Shown here: positions 55,669-64,000 of the stretch, in pieces
How the letters are laid out: each line of letters opens with the position of its first letter
Position numbering within the stretch: position 1 is the first letter of the stretch
Source of the DNA: Bacteroidia bacterium
Lineage (GTDB): Bacteria; Bacteroidota; Ignavibacteria; SZUA-365
Direction: 5' to 3'
Length of the DNA stretch: 64,000 bases
Assembly (NCBI GenBank): GCA_027493955.1
Contig: JAOSJT010000001.1
Coordinates: 1,193,131 to 1,257,130, forward strand
The notes under the pieces: model-generated
The model's input: only the letters and a program-made list of their open reading frames with translations
Told to the model about the DNA's origin: nothing
The model's database searches: none
Program-made: the position numbers and the translations under genes

Positions 55669-57000
55669 CTACGAAGGTTTTTCAGCGCCCTTGCGCGTGT
55701 AATACCACCAATTGATGAACGTCGCCAAGAGATAGTATGCGGCGATCGCCATGAAAAAGGGCATAGCGGAACCGGTGGACGAAATCGCGGAGCCGATAAG
55801 AACGGAGAAAAGGAAGGGTCCATATGCCGCGACCGCCGCGGTGAACCCGATGACGCCCGCCGCCTGTCGCGGCGAATGCGAAAAGATCACCGGATACTGC
55901 CGGAATGTCGACGCGTTGCCCACGCCGCTGAAGAAAAACATCACCAGCATCAGCGTCACGAACAGCGGAAAGCTGTCGTAGGAATCCGGAGTCAATACTC
56001 CGGTAAATACCATCGCGAGCGCGGTGAGCAGCAGACCGATGCCCACGATATGCGTCAGTATGCCGCCGCCGATGCGGTCCGCCACCGGACCGAACAACAC
56101 GCGCACCGCGCTGCCCACGAGCGGTCCGAGAAACGCGTACGCCAACGGATCAGGCGCTTCCGGAAATCCGCCGTACACGGTTTTTATCATCAGCGGAAAC
56201 GCCGCCGACAGTCCGGAAAACGATCCGAAGGTCATCACATAGGTTATGGTGCAAAACCAGGTGTGCTTGTTGCGGAAAATGTCCATCTGCTCGCGCACGG
56301 AAGCCTGTACCGGCACGCGCCGCAGCAGGGTCCACGCGAGTACCGTCATGAGCAACAGCGGAATCGCGTACACAAACGCGGCGTTCTGCAGCCAGATGGA
56401 CACCACGGCGCCGTCTTTCGTCATGCTCTGCGGTCCTCCCGCCAGTGCGCCGAAGGCCGCGAAACCGATGATCCACGGCGTGACGAATTGCACGATGCTC
56501 ACGCCGAAATTGCCTATGCCCGCCTGTATGCCGAGCGCAGTGCCCTGCAATCGTTTCGGGAAGAACAGACTGGTGCTCGGCATGTAGGAGGAGAAATCTC
56601 CCCCACCGAATCCGGCGCTGAACGCCAATACCATGAATATCCACCACGGCGTGTCCGGATTCATGACCGCGAGTCCGATACCGATCACCGGAAGCAGTTT
56701 GATGAAGGTCGCAATGGTGATCACATTGCGCGTGCCGAATAACGGTATCAGAAACGTGTGCAGAATACGCAACGTACCACCCGCCAGCCCGGGCATCGCC
56801 GCGAGCCAGAACAACTCCATCGTCGTGAAGGTGAAGCCGATGGCAGGTAGACGAACCACGACAGCGCTCATCATGAACCAGGTGGCGAAGGACAGCAGCA
56901 GGGAGAATGTGGTGATCCACAGCGTGCGCCACGCGATGCTGCTGCCCCGGGCGGACCAGAATTCCGCCTGCTCCGGTTGCCAGATCTCGAGGCGCGTCAT
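55669..57000 (-). CDS. narK: Nitrate/nitrite transporter (NarK family), second copy
   Basis: 443 aa, twelve helices of the major facilitator superfamily. The nitrate-signature glycine-rich motifs are seen in GIQAGIGNFGVSIVQFVTPWIIG and GNASTFRQYPVIF ... GVIGFTAAVAAYGPFLFS, with a conserved transmembrane Arg candidate in RLPAIGF/R-I-L-H-T. It is predicted to import nitrate and/or exchange it for nitrite. Its start overlaps the stop of the upstream narK by ATGA, and actA follows nine bases downstream. Confidence 0.92.
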   Translation of the reverse strand: MTRLEIWQPEQAEFWSARGSSIAWRTLWITTFSLLLSFATWFMMSAVVVRLPAIGFTFTTMELFWLAAMPGLAGGTLRILHTFLIPLFGTRNVITIATFIKLLPVIGIGLAVMNPDTPWWIFMVLAFSAGFGGGDFSSYMPSTSLFFPKRLQGTALGIQAGIGNFGVSIVQFVTPWIIGFAAFGALAGGPQSMTKDGAVVSIWLQNAAFVYAIPLLLMTVLAWTLLRRVPVQASVREQMDIFRNKHTWFCTITYVMTFGSFSGLSAAFPLMIKTVYGGFPEAPDPLAYAFLGPLVGSAVRVLFGPVADRIGGGILTHIVGIGLLLTALAMVFTGVLTPDSYDSFPLFVTLMLVMFFFSGVGNASTFRQYPVIFSHSPRQAAGVIGFTAAVAAYGPFLFSVLIGSAISSTGSAMPFFMAIAAYYLLATFINWWYYTRKGAEKPS

Positions 57001-58598
57001 GCGTTCCCTCCGTGTTCACCGTGCGCCACGCTCGTCTCGCTCGCTGCAGGCATTGCCGCGAGCCCGTCCAGCGGCGCGATGGTGACAGCGCCGGCGGGTG
57101 AAACCTCCACCGCACCGTCAAGATGCGCGTCAAACGATCCCTTCGGTTCTTTCAGAAGGACCAGACAGGAGAGAAAGCTGACGGCGGCGCCGGCCGCGAG
57201 GATGAAGAAAAAACTGCTCGCATCCACATAGGAGAAAATGACCAGGTACAGCACAGCGCCCACATTGCCGTATGCTCCCGCCATCCCGGCAATCTGTCCC
57301 GTCATATTCTTTTTTATCAGCGGAATAATGGCGAAGGTGGCCCCCTCGGCACCTTGTACGAAAAAGGAGCACAGCACCGTCACCGCCACGGCCAGCCATA
57401 TCGGCCAGGCCCCGGTGATCAACCCCATGGTCGCGAACCCCCCGGTGATACCGAGCATGTACAAGCTCATCACCAGCTTGCGGTTGTGCATTTTATCGGA
57501 GATCAGACCACCAAGCGGACGAGCGACAAGATTGACGAAGGCGAAACTCGAGGCGATCAATCCCGCCGATTCCGCCCCGAGCAGGAAGGTGCTCTCGAAG
57601 AATGCCGGCAGCATGGATACCACGGCCAGCTCGGCACCGAAATTCGCAATGTAGGTCATGTTCAAAGCTGCGACGCTGCTGAAGGGATATCTCTCCGCCT
57701 CAGGGACCCCTCTCCTGAGAATCGGAATATTCACCTGCAAAGTCTTCAATACGTGCATCACATAGATCACAACGAGAATAGCGAAGATCATGTACAGGTA
57801 CTCCGCACTCAACAGCGTCGCGCCACTATTGTCCGCTCCGGGAAGCTCGATCACATGTATGCGCCAGGCCAGCAATCCCAGCGCGCCGACCAGCGGAAAG
57901 GACCAGACGAGGTATTGCACGAGATCACCGTATGACGACACCTCCATCGGCTGCATTTTTTTCGCCCCCACGAAAACAACGCCCTTCGGTGTGTCGCGCA
58001 CGAGAAAGTAGTACAGCACCCCGTACACCAGCGCCACTACACCGTTGATGAACAGCGCCCAGCGCCAGCCCCCCTCCGTCATGCCGAACCACTCCCCCAT
58101 CAACGTCAGAGCCAGCCACGGCAAGGTCACCGCCGCCCAGGCCGATCCGAAGTTGCCCCAGCCAGCATAAAACCCCTCCGCGCGACCGATCATCATCGGC
58201 GGAAACCACTGCGAGACCATGCGTATGCCGATGACAAAACTCGCGCCCACCGAGCCCAGCACCAACCGCGCCACGAGCAATTGCAGGAAACTGTCGCCAA
58301 AGGCGAAAATAAAGGTCGGAATAGCCATCAACACCAGCAAACCCGAAAACACTACGCGCGGACCGTAACGGTCTATCAGCACGCCAATCAGTATGCGCGC
58401 AGGAATGGTCAGCGCCACATTGCAGATTGCCAGAATTTTCAAATGCTCGGGTGTGAGCCAGCCGATTTCCCGCAGCATGGTCGTCGCAAGCGGCGCCATG
58501 TTGAACCAGATGTAGAAGGATATGAAAAACGCTATCCACGTAAAATGAAGGACACGGATGCGCTCCTGCGCGAAATCGAGCAACTCGGGCTTTTTCAT
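56997..58598 (-). CDS. narK: Nitrate/nitrite transporter (NarK family), first copy
   Basis: 533 aa, twelve helices. The protein differs clearly from the second NarK. It has RILIGVLIDRYGPRVVFSGL, FVIGIRMVSQWFPPMMIGRAEGFYAGWGNFGSAWAAVTLP and GMAGAYGNVGAVLYLVIFSYV, the two nitrate-signature motifs, plus a long central loop and a ~45-residue cytoplasmic C-terminal tail. Two unlike NarK copies in tandem are common in denitrifiers, typically one proton/nitrate symporter and one nitrate/nitrite antiporter. Which is which cannot be told here. It follows narI after one base. Confidence 0.93.
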   Translation of the reverse strand: MKKPELLDFAQERIRVLHFTWIAFFISFYIWFNMAPLATTMLREIGWLTPEHLKILAICNVALTIPARILIGVLIDRYGPRVVFSGLLVLMAIPTFIFAFGDSFLQLLVARLVLGSVGASFVIGIRMVSQWFPPMMIGRAEGFYAGWGNFGSAWAAVTLPWLALTLMGEWFGMTEGGWRWALFINGVVALVYGVLYYFLVRDTPKGVVFVGAKKMQPMEVSSYGDLVQYLVWSFPLVGALGLLAWRIHVIELPGADNSGATLLSAEYLYMIFAILVVIYVMHVLKTLQVNIPILRRGVPEAERYPFSSVAALNMTYIANFGAELAVVSMLPAFFESTFLLGAESAGLIASSFAFVNLVARPLGGLISDKMHNRKLVMSLYMLGITGGFATMGLITGAWPIWLAVAVTVLCSFFVQGAEGATFAIIPLIKKNMTGQIAGMAGAYGNVGAVLYLVIFSYVDASSFFFILAAGAAVSFLSCLVLLKEPKGSFDAHLDGAVEVSPAGAVTIAPLDGLAAMPAASETSVAHGEHGGNA

Positions 58599-58599
58599 G

Positions 58600-59310
58600 T
58601 CACGCCCTCCGGTTAATCAATCTGCGAATGCCATACCAGCGCACGACTTGCGGACGTCGCCACAGGTAATGATTGGGCACGACCAGCACATGCACGAGAC
58701 GCGTGAAGGGAAACACGGCCACCAACACCCAAGCCATCACGATATGCGCCTTAACCATGAACGGCATGGCCGAGACGGATGCCGCATCCGGAGAGAGCGT
58801 GACGATGGACCAGAGATACGGCGCGGCCGAGGCGGCGAACCACGACGATCCCCAACCGTGAAACAGCGCTACATACAAACCGCTGAACACGTTTAGTAGC
58901 AAAATGCTCAGCACAATGCGGTCCGCTCTGCTCGTGACGATGCGCAGCTTGGGATCGCGCAGGCGCCGTACGATGAGTCCGATCAGACCGACAAAGGTCA
59001 GCAGTCCGAAAATCAGCGCGGAAACCTCCAGCACGTACAGGCGCAACGGGTTGCTGTTCCACGACAGCACCTCGGCAGGCAGAAGAAAGCCGATGAGATG
59101 TCCGAGCGCGAGCGCGATGATGCCGTAATGAAACGGCACCAGCGCCCAAAAGTGATGCTGATTCTCCAGGAATTGCGAGGAGAGACTGGAGTAGGTGAAC
59201 ATCTTGCCCCGGTAGCGCTGTATCGAGACGAGGAGGAACACCGCCGCCGCGATGTAGGGAAACACCACGAGCAGTAATGTGTCGAGACTGAGCAGCATGC
59301 TGTCAAACAT
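58600..59310 (-). CDS. narI: Respiratory nitrate reductase gamma subunit (cytochrome b)
   Basis: 236 aa from ATG at 59310. Five helices with the four histidines that hold two b hemes: FHYGIIALALGHLIGF (helix 2) and KAHIVMAWVLVAVFPFTRLVHVL (helix 5). It oxidises quinol at the periplasmic side and passes electrons to NarH. NarJ overlaps its 5' end by eight bases. Confidence 0.95.
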   Translation of the reverse strand: MFDSMLLSLDTLLLVVFPYIAAAVFLLVSIQRYRGKMFTYSSLSSQFLENQHHFWALVPFHYGIIALALGHLIGFLLPAEVLSWNSNPLRLYVLEVSALIFGLLTFVGLIGLIVRRLRDPKLRIVTSRADRIVLSILLLNVFSGLYVALFHGWGSSWFAASAAPYLWSIVTLSPDAASVSAMPFMVKAHIVMAWVLVAVFPFTRLVHVLVVPNHYLWRRPQVVRWYGIRRLINRRA

Positions 59311-59860
59311 CCGCGTGTACTCCTTGCTGAGTTGGGCACAGTGAAAGCAGAAGTGATTGCAGCGCGTCGAGCAAACGCCGGTAGGGATTCTCCGGCCCTT
59401 CCCACGCATCCATCAACACCGACATCCCCCGGAGCAGATATTGCTCAACCATGCCCGTGCGCTGCGTGTCGCTCATGCGACCGAAGAGCTGCAAGACATG
59501 GGTAAGGTGATCCGGCAGCTCACAGCCCTCGGCTATACCGTATTCGCGAAGCTGCTGGCGCATCAGCACCAGAAAGGCGCCGCGCTCGTAGCGCTCGCCG
59601 TACAGATGCCAGCCGAGCTCCAGCGATGCCGACGGGTTGATGTCGAAGGTACGCGTGTACAGCTCCTCGAGCTCCGTGGGTGAAAGCTGCCCGACGGCGA
59701 CGGCGAATTCCCGCAGCGCACGATGCGTCTCCGGATAGCGCTCATGCACCTCCGCCCCGGAAAAGCAGAGCAGCGTGCGCACGAGGGCCTTTTCGGTTTC
59801 CGCTGTGGGATAGGCGAAGAGCACCGCCAGATCGTCAAATACTGTCTGTGACAGGCGCAT
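59303..59860 (-). CDS. narJ: Nitrate reductase molybdenum cofactor assembly chaperone
   Basis: 185 aa from ATG at 59860, whose A is shared with the narH stop (TGATG); a GTG three bases upstream is an alternative. It is an all-helical TorD-like chaperone: VFDDLAVLFAYPTAETEKAL, LEELYTRTFDINPSASLELGWHLYGERYERGAFLVLM and LPDHLTHVLQLFGRMSD. It assists cofactor insertion and membrane attachment of NarG/NarH and is not part of the final enzyme. Confidence 0.94.
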   Translation of the reverse strand: MRLSQTVFDDLAVLFAYPTAETEKALVRTLLCFSGAEVHERYPETHRALREFAVAVGQLSPTELEELYTRTFDINPSASLELGWHLYGERYERGAFLVLMRQQLREYGIAEGCELPDHLTHVLQLFGRMSDTQRTGMVEQYLLRGMSVLMDAWEGPENPYRRLLDALQSLLLSLCPTQQGVHADV

Positions 59861-61350
59861 CACAGCCCCCTCTCCGGTCCGCTCACGAAGCCAAAGCCCA
59901 CGGACGATTTGTGCTGGCCAACGTCCTCCATCATTTCAATCGCTTCCTCGCGGTGCATGGGCGGAATGACGAAGCGGTCGTCGAAGGTGCACAGCGAGGT
60001 GAGTTTGTAAATGGCCTCCGCCTCTTCGGCCGTACAATCCGCTTCTTTCAGCGCACGCTCGGCAGCATCGGCGGTAATGTCGCCCACGGTCACCGCGCGA
60101 CGATGCATGCGAATGGCCTTCATTTTCTTGAGCGCATACAGCAACTTGCCCTCATGCCCCGCGCCGAAAAGCTTCGCGAGATACTTCAGCGGCACGCGTG
60201 AATTTTCTATGTCATGGAAAAAGCTGCCGTCCACACTGCTCACCACGTTTTCGTCCAGATTCGCCATCACGGGTGAAAGAGGCGGCACGTAAAACAGCAT
60301 CGGCAGCGTGCGATACTCGATATGCGGCGGCAGGGCGATTTTCCACTCCTTGACGAAACGGTACACGGGCGACTTCTGTGCGTACTCGATAACGGAGTCG
60401 TGTATGTTATTTTTTCGCGCCGCTTCGATCACCACCGGATCGTGCGGATCCAAAATCAGACTGCGCTGTCCTTCCACCAGCTCGTCGTCCGGCAGTGCGG
60501 CCACCTCGGTGATGCGGTCCGCATCGTACAGCAACACGCCGAGATAACGGATACGCCCGACGCAGGAATGGAAACATGCGGGGGCCTGGCCGGTCTCGAG
60601 ACGGGGATAGCAGAGTATGCATTTCTCGGACTTGCCGGTGTTCCAGTTGTAAAAGGTTTTCTTGTACGGACACGCGGCCACACAGGCGCGCCAGCCGCGG
60701 CAGCGCTTCTGGTCAATGAGCACGATGCCGTCTTCACCCCGCTTGTACAGTGCGCCGGATGGACACGCGGCCACGCAGCCGGGATTGAGGCAGTGATTGC
60801 AGATGCGCGGGAAATAGAAAAACACCAGCCGTTCTATGGCGAACATCTGTTTGCGCATGTCCTCGGGCAGCGCGTCCAGATTCGGATCGTTTTCCGCATA
60901 CACGGGCGAACCACCGAGATCGTCGTCCCAATTCGGTCCCGCCTCCACGTTGATGGGCTCGCCCGTCACCATGGAAATCGGCCGCGCAGTCGGCTGATCC
61001 GAACCCTCGGGCGCGTTGAACAATTCGTCGTACTTGTACGTCCATGGCTCGTAGTAATCGTCCATGCTCGGCTGCGACGGATTGTGGAAAATGTTCGGCA
61101 CGATGCGCGCCTTGCCCGTGGACTTCAGCCGCAACGTGTCGCCGTGCTTTTCCCAGCCACCGCGATACTGTTCCTGATCCTCCCATTTTGTCGGATAGCC
61201 GGTGCCGGGCTTGGTCTCGACATTGTTCCACCACATGTATTCGGTGCCCTTGCGGTCGGTCCACACGTTCTTGCAGGCGATGCTGCATGTGTGACAACCG
61301 ATGCATTTGTCGAGATGAAACACCATGGATATCTGCGAGCGGACGTTCAT
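59860..61350 (-). CDS. narH: Respiratory nitrate reductase beta subunit
   Basis: 496 aa. Four Fe-S motifs: CIGCHTCSIACKN (16-28), CNHCLNPGCVAACPSGA, CRGWRACVAACPYKK (a tryptophan in place of one cysteine, giving the 3Fe-4S cluster next to NarI) and CILCYPRLETGQAPACFHSCVG. It transfers electrons from NarI hemes to the NarG cluster and molybdenum site in the cytoplasm. Length and motif order are canonical. It starts 60 bases after narG. Confidence 0.97.
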   Translation of the reverse strand: MNVRSQISMVFHLDKCIGCHTCSIACKNVWTDRKGTEYMWWNNVETKPGTGYPTKWEDQEQYRGGWEKHGDTLRLKSTGKARIVPNIFHNPSQPSMDDYYEPWTYKYDELFNAPEGSDQPTARPISMVTGEPINVEAGPNWDDDLGGSPVYAENDPNLDALPEDMRKQMFAIERLVFFYFPRICNHCLNPGCVAACPSGALYKRGEDGIVLIDQKRCRGWRACVAACPYKKTFYNWNTGKSEKCILCYPRLETGQAPACFHSCVGRIRYLGVLLYDADRITEVAALPDDELVEGQRSLILDPHDPVVIEAARKNNIHDSVIEYAQKSPVYRFVKEWKIALPPHIEYRTLPMLFYVPPLSPVMANLDENVVSSVDGSFFHDIENSRVPLKYLAKLFGAGHEGKLLYALKKMKAIRMHRRAVTVGDITADAAERALKEADCTAEEAEAIYKLTSLCTFDDRFVIPPMHREEAIEMMEDVGQHKSSVGFGFVSGPERGL

Positions 61351-61410
61351 GCGGTGGTCTCCTGTCGTGTCGTGCGTGCTGTAGGGAGTTTTGTCGATGC
61401 GCTCATGCCG

Positions 61411-64000
61411 TCACCAGATGAGTTCGGGAAGTTTGCGGACCAGCACATGCGTATCTCTGTTGCAGCCGGTCGGGCCCCAGTAGTTGAAATGGAAGGTGAA
61501 CTGCCCGTAGCCGCCTACCATGAGATTGGGCTTGAGGCGCGTGCGTGTCAGCGAATTGTGTCCGCCCGCGCGCTTGTTGTTGCGCAGCGGCGATTTCGGC
61601 ACGGAGTACGTGCGCTCCGGCGAGTGGTAAATGATGCAGATGCCGCGGGGAATGCGCGCGCTTACCGCCGCCCGCGTCACCACCACACCGTGATCGTTGT
61701 GTACCTCCACCCAGTCGTTGTCCACTATACCGATGTCTTCGGCATCCTTGTCGTTGATCCAGAAGGGTTCGACGCCGCGGGACAGCGTGGTCATACGCTG
61801 ATTGTCGCCGTAGGTGGAGTGGATGTGCCACTTGCCGTGCGGCGTGAGATAGTTGAGCATGATGGTCTTCCCCACTTCCTCGCTGAAGCGTAAATCCGAG
61901 TACTGCGTGGGCAGCGGCTTGGGCTTGTACGTCGGCACATGCTCGCCGAAATGAATGTAGCCGGGATGGTCGAGATACAGATGCTGGCGTCCCGTCAATG
62001 TTCTCCAGGGCACGAGCGCTTCCTTGTTGTAGGTGAAGGGCGCATAGGCGCGTCCGTTCTCGGTAAGACCCGACCACATCGGACTGTTGAGCAAACGCAT
62101 GGGTCTGCCCTGCAACTCTTTGTAGCTGATGCGTACGCCGCGATTTTTCTCGGCCAGATGCGCCAGAGGCAAACCCACCTTTTCTTCCATGTTGCGATAC
62201 GAGCGCCAGGCGAGTTCGCCGTTGGTGACGGTTGCGAGTTTGAGAATGGCGTCGCAGACCTGTGTGTCTTCTTTGAGCGAGGGCATGCGCAGACCATTGC
62301 TGAATTCCGACGGTTGCTCCGCGGCGAGCTTGTCGTATTCATCCTCGACCATGTAAATCGTGCCGTGCGCGCCAAGACCGTTGCTGCGCACGCGAGGACC
62401 CAGCGTCGTATACTGCTCGTACAGCTTCCGGTAATCGCGAGTGACGATAGTCATGCCGGGCATGGTCTTGCCGGGCACGGCCTCGATCTCGCCTTTGTAC
62501 CAGTCGCGCATGTCGGGCTGAGCGATCTCCGCGGCCGAATCATGCGCCAGCGGCGTGAGCACGAGGTCGCGCACGGGCTCGGGAAAATGCCGCGCCGCCA
62601 GTTCCGAAAACTTTTTCGATATGGCGGAAAAAATCTGCCAATCGCTTTTCGATTCCCAACAGGGCGGCACGGCTGCGGACAGCGGATGGATAAAGCTGTG
62701 CATGTCCGTCGAATTCAGATCGGCCTTCTCGTACCAGGTGGCCGCGGGAAGGACGATGTCCGAATACAGCGCCGAAGTGTCCATGCGGAAATTGAGATCC
62801 ACGACGAGATCCATTTTGCCATGCGGCACCTTGTCATGCCACACGATTTCCTTGACGCTGTCTTTTGCCAACTCGCCCGCTATGGCGTTGTCATGTGTAC
62901 CGAGGTAATGCCGCAGGAAGTATTCATGGCCTTTGCTGCTGGACATCAGGGCGTTGCCGCGCCAGATGTACCACACGCGCGGCCAGTTTTCCTCCGCGTC
63001 AGGATCCTGCACGGAAAAGGTTAAACGACCATCTTTCAGCCGGGCGATGACCTCCTCACGAATGGAGGCGTCGTCGCTCTTCCCTTCCGCGGCCAATTCC
63101 TGCATCAGCGCGACGGTGTTGCGGTTGAATTGCGGGTAGAACGGCAGCCACCCCTGACGCACGGCGCGGACTTGCACGTCTATCGTATGCCCCTTCGCGA
63201 TCGATCCCTGCATCTCGCGCTGCGGCACGGTGTGATAATCGGTGAATTCCTTTTCGTAGCGCCACTGATCGGTGTTGACGTAATGCCAGCTCGGCGCGTT
63301 CTGCAGGCGCGAGGCGGCGTGCCAGTCCTTGGCGAAGGCGATGGCGCCCCAGGATTCGCCTGGAGCGAGTTTTTCCTGCCCCACATAATGCGCCAGTCCG
63401 CCGCCGTTGACGCCCACGCAGCCGGCGAACATCAGCGCGTGTATCGCGGCGCGGTACATCAGATTCGCGTGATACCAGTGATTGATGCCGGCACCGATGA
63501 TCACGGTGCATTTGCCGCCGGTGCGCTCGGCCGTCACCGCCCACTCGCGCGCGAATTGAATGAGGTCCTGCCTGCTGATGCCGGTGTACTTTTCCGACCA
63601 GGCCGGCGTGTACGGCGAATTCTCGTCGTCGTAATCCATCGGATAATCGCCCTTCAGTCCGCGGCTCACTCCGTACTGCGCCATGAGAATGTCGTACACG
63701 GTGGTGACCAGAGCGACGGAGCCGTCCGCCAGTGTCAGGCGACGCACGGGGACGTCGCGATACAGATTGCGGCCTTCGGCGAAATCGTCGAAACGGACGG
63801 GTACGACGTCGTCGCGTGCGTCCAGGAAGCTCAGCTCGGGTTCTATGGCGCTGCCGTCGCTGCCGTCTTTCAGTTCCAGATTCCATTTCCCTTTTTCGCT
63901 GCCCCAGCGATGCCCGGCGCTGCCCATGGGCATTTTCGGCGCATCGCTCGCTGCATCCCACATGAGGAATTTCCACTCGCCGTGCTCTTCGCCGGAGTAA
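61411..64000 (-). CDS. narG: Respiratory nitrate reductase alpha subunit, 5' part outside window
   Basis: 863 codons of the C-terminal part are present. The frame is open to the window edge ([19 protein letters not shown]), so the true start, the N-terminal Fe-S motif and the Mo-ligand region lie beyond. NarG hallmarks: [60 protein letters not shown] and the C-terminal [36 protein letters not shown]. It reduces nitrate to nitrite at a bis-MGD molybdenum centre. It heads the visible nar-act block. Confidence 0.96.
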   Translation of the reverse strand, partial: YSGEEHGEWKFLMWDAASDAPKMPMGSAGHRWGSEKGKWNLELKDGSDGSAIEPELSFLDARDDVVPVRFDDFAEGRNLYRDVPVRRLTLADGSVALVTTVYDILMAQYGVSRGLKGDYPMDYDDENSPYTPAWSEKYTGISRQDLIQFAREWAVTAERTGGKCTVIIGAGINHWYHANLMYRAAIHALMFAGCVGVNGGGLAHYVGQEKLAPGESWGAIAFAKDWHAASRLQNAPSWHYVNTDQWRYEKEFTDYHTVPQREMQGSIAKGHTIDVQVRAVRQGWLPFYPQFNRNTVALMQELAAEGKSDDASIREEVIARLKDGRLTFSVQDPDAEENWPRVWYIWRGNALMSSSKGHEYFLRHYLGTHDNAIAGELAKDSVKEIVWHDKVPHGKMDLVVDLNFRMDTSALYSDIVLPAATWYEKADLNSTDMHSFIHPLSAAVPPCWESKSDWQIFSAISKKFSELAARHFPEPVRDLVLTPLAHDSAAEIAQPDMRDWYKGEIEAVPGKTMPGMTIVTRDYRKLYEQYTTLGPRVRSNGLGAHGTIYMVEDEYDKLAAEQPSEFSNGLRMPSLKEDTQVCDAILKLATVTNGELAWRSYRNMEEKVGLPLAHLAEKNRGVRISYKELQGRPMRLLNSPMWSGLTENGRAYAPFTYNKEALVPWRTLTGRQHLYLDHPGYIHFGEHVPTYKPKPLPTQYSDLRFSEEVGKTIMLNYLTPHGKWHIHSTYGDNQRMTTLSRGVEPFWINDKDAEDIGIVDNDWVEVHNDHGVVVTRAAVSARIPRGICIIYHSPERTYSVPKSPLRNNKRAGGHNSLTRTRLKPNLMVGGYGQFTFHFNYWGPTGCNRDTHVLVRKLPELIW

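Noticed and set aside
61411-63963. NarG start at the ATG at 63963
   Set aside because: The frame continues upstream to the window edge with typical NarG sequence ([13 protein letters not shown]), so that Met is internal and the gene is cut by the window.

Overview
The window comes from a fairly G+C-rich Gram-negative bacterium, most likely of the Bacteroidota/Chlorobi/Ignavibacteria-Kapabacteria (FCB) group. The evidence is three proteins ending in type IX secretion (T9SS) type-A sorting domains, a DUF3078 protein, OmpA-type proteins with thrombospondin type-3 repeats, an alternative complex III and a complex I gene set without NuoEFG. Exact lineage cannot be fixed from sequence inspection alone. 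I saw no rRNA, tRNA, transposase, integrase or CRISPR array.

The window is dominated by electron-transport genes. (1) 2.5-6.4 kb: a minus-strand cluster of a 7-heme lipoprotein, an 11-heme periplasmic cytochrome and an outer-membrane porin, followed by a tetraheme c554-like cytochrome. Its architecture is that of a porin-cytochrome conduit moving electrons across the outer membrane. (2) 6.6-19.2 kb: a complex I operon nuoABCDHIJK-[OmpA/TSP3 gene]-LMN, with an outer-membrane protein gene spliced between nuoK and nuoL and no nuoEFG. (3) 46.4-64 kb: a long minus-strand respiratory block, in transcription order narG(partial)-narH-narJ-narI-narK-narK-actA-B-C-D-E-F-moaA-MOSC, mostly with overlapping or nearly touching genes. 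It joins a quinol-oxidising nitrate reductase, two nitrate/nitrite carriers, alternative complex III and molybdenum-cofactor functions.

Between these blocks (19.3-45.8 kb) lies a mixed region: a PII protein (glnB) divergent from a DUF4389 membrane protein; a lipoprotein with a C39/papain-like peptidase domain; a DUF362 protein with both Tat and T9SS signals; an ABC-F ATPase; a secreted GH13 amylase; an ABC-2 exporter pair; a YCF48/BNR beta-propeller; a znuACB-type metal importer; rsmA; mgtE; and a PAP2-type membrane phosphatase/transferase.

The intergenic DNA is unusually repeat-rich. Two arrays of one 37-bp palindromic unit lie 20 kb apart in opposite orientation. One is embedded in a 154-bp higher-order tandem repeat, and the other sits beside a duplicated 3' fragment of the MOSC gene. 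Several other spacers consist of 7-bp-period tandem repeats, including the leader of rsmA, and a GC-rich inverted repeat of about 65 bp occurs three times.
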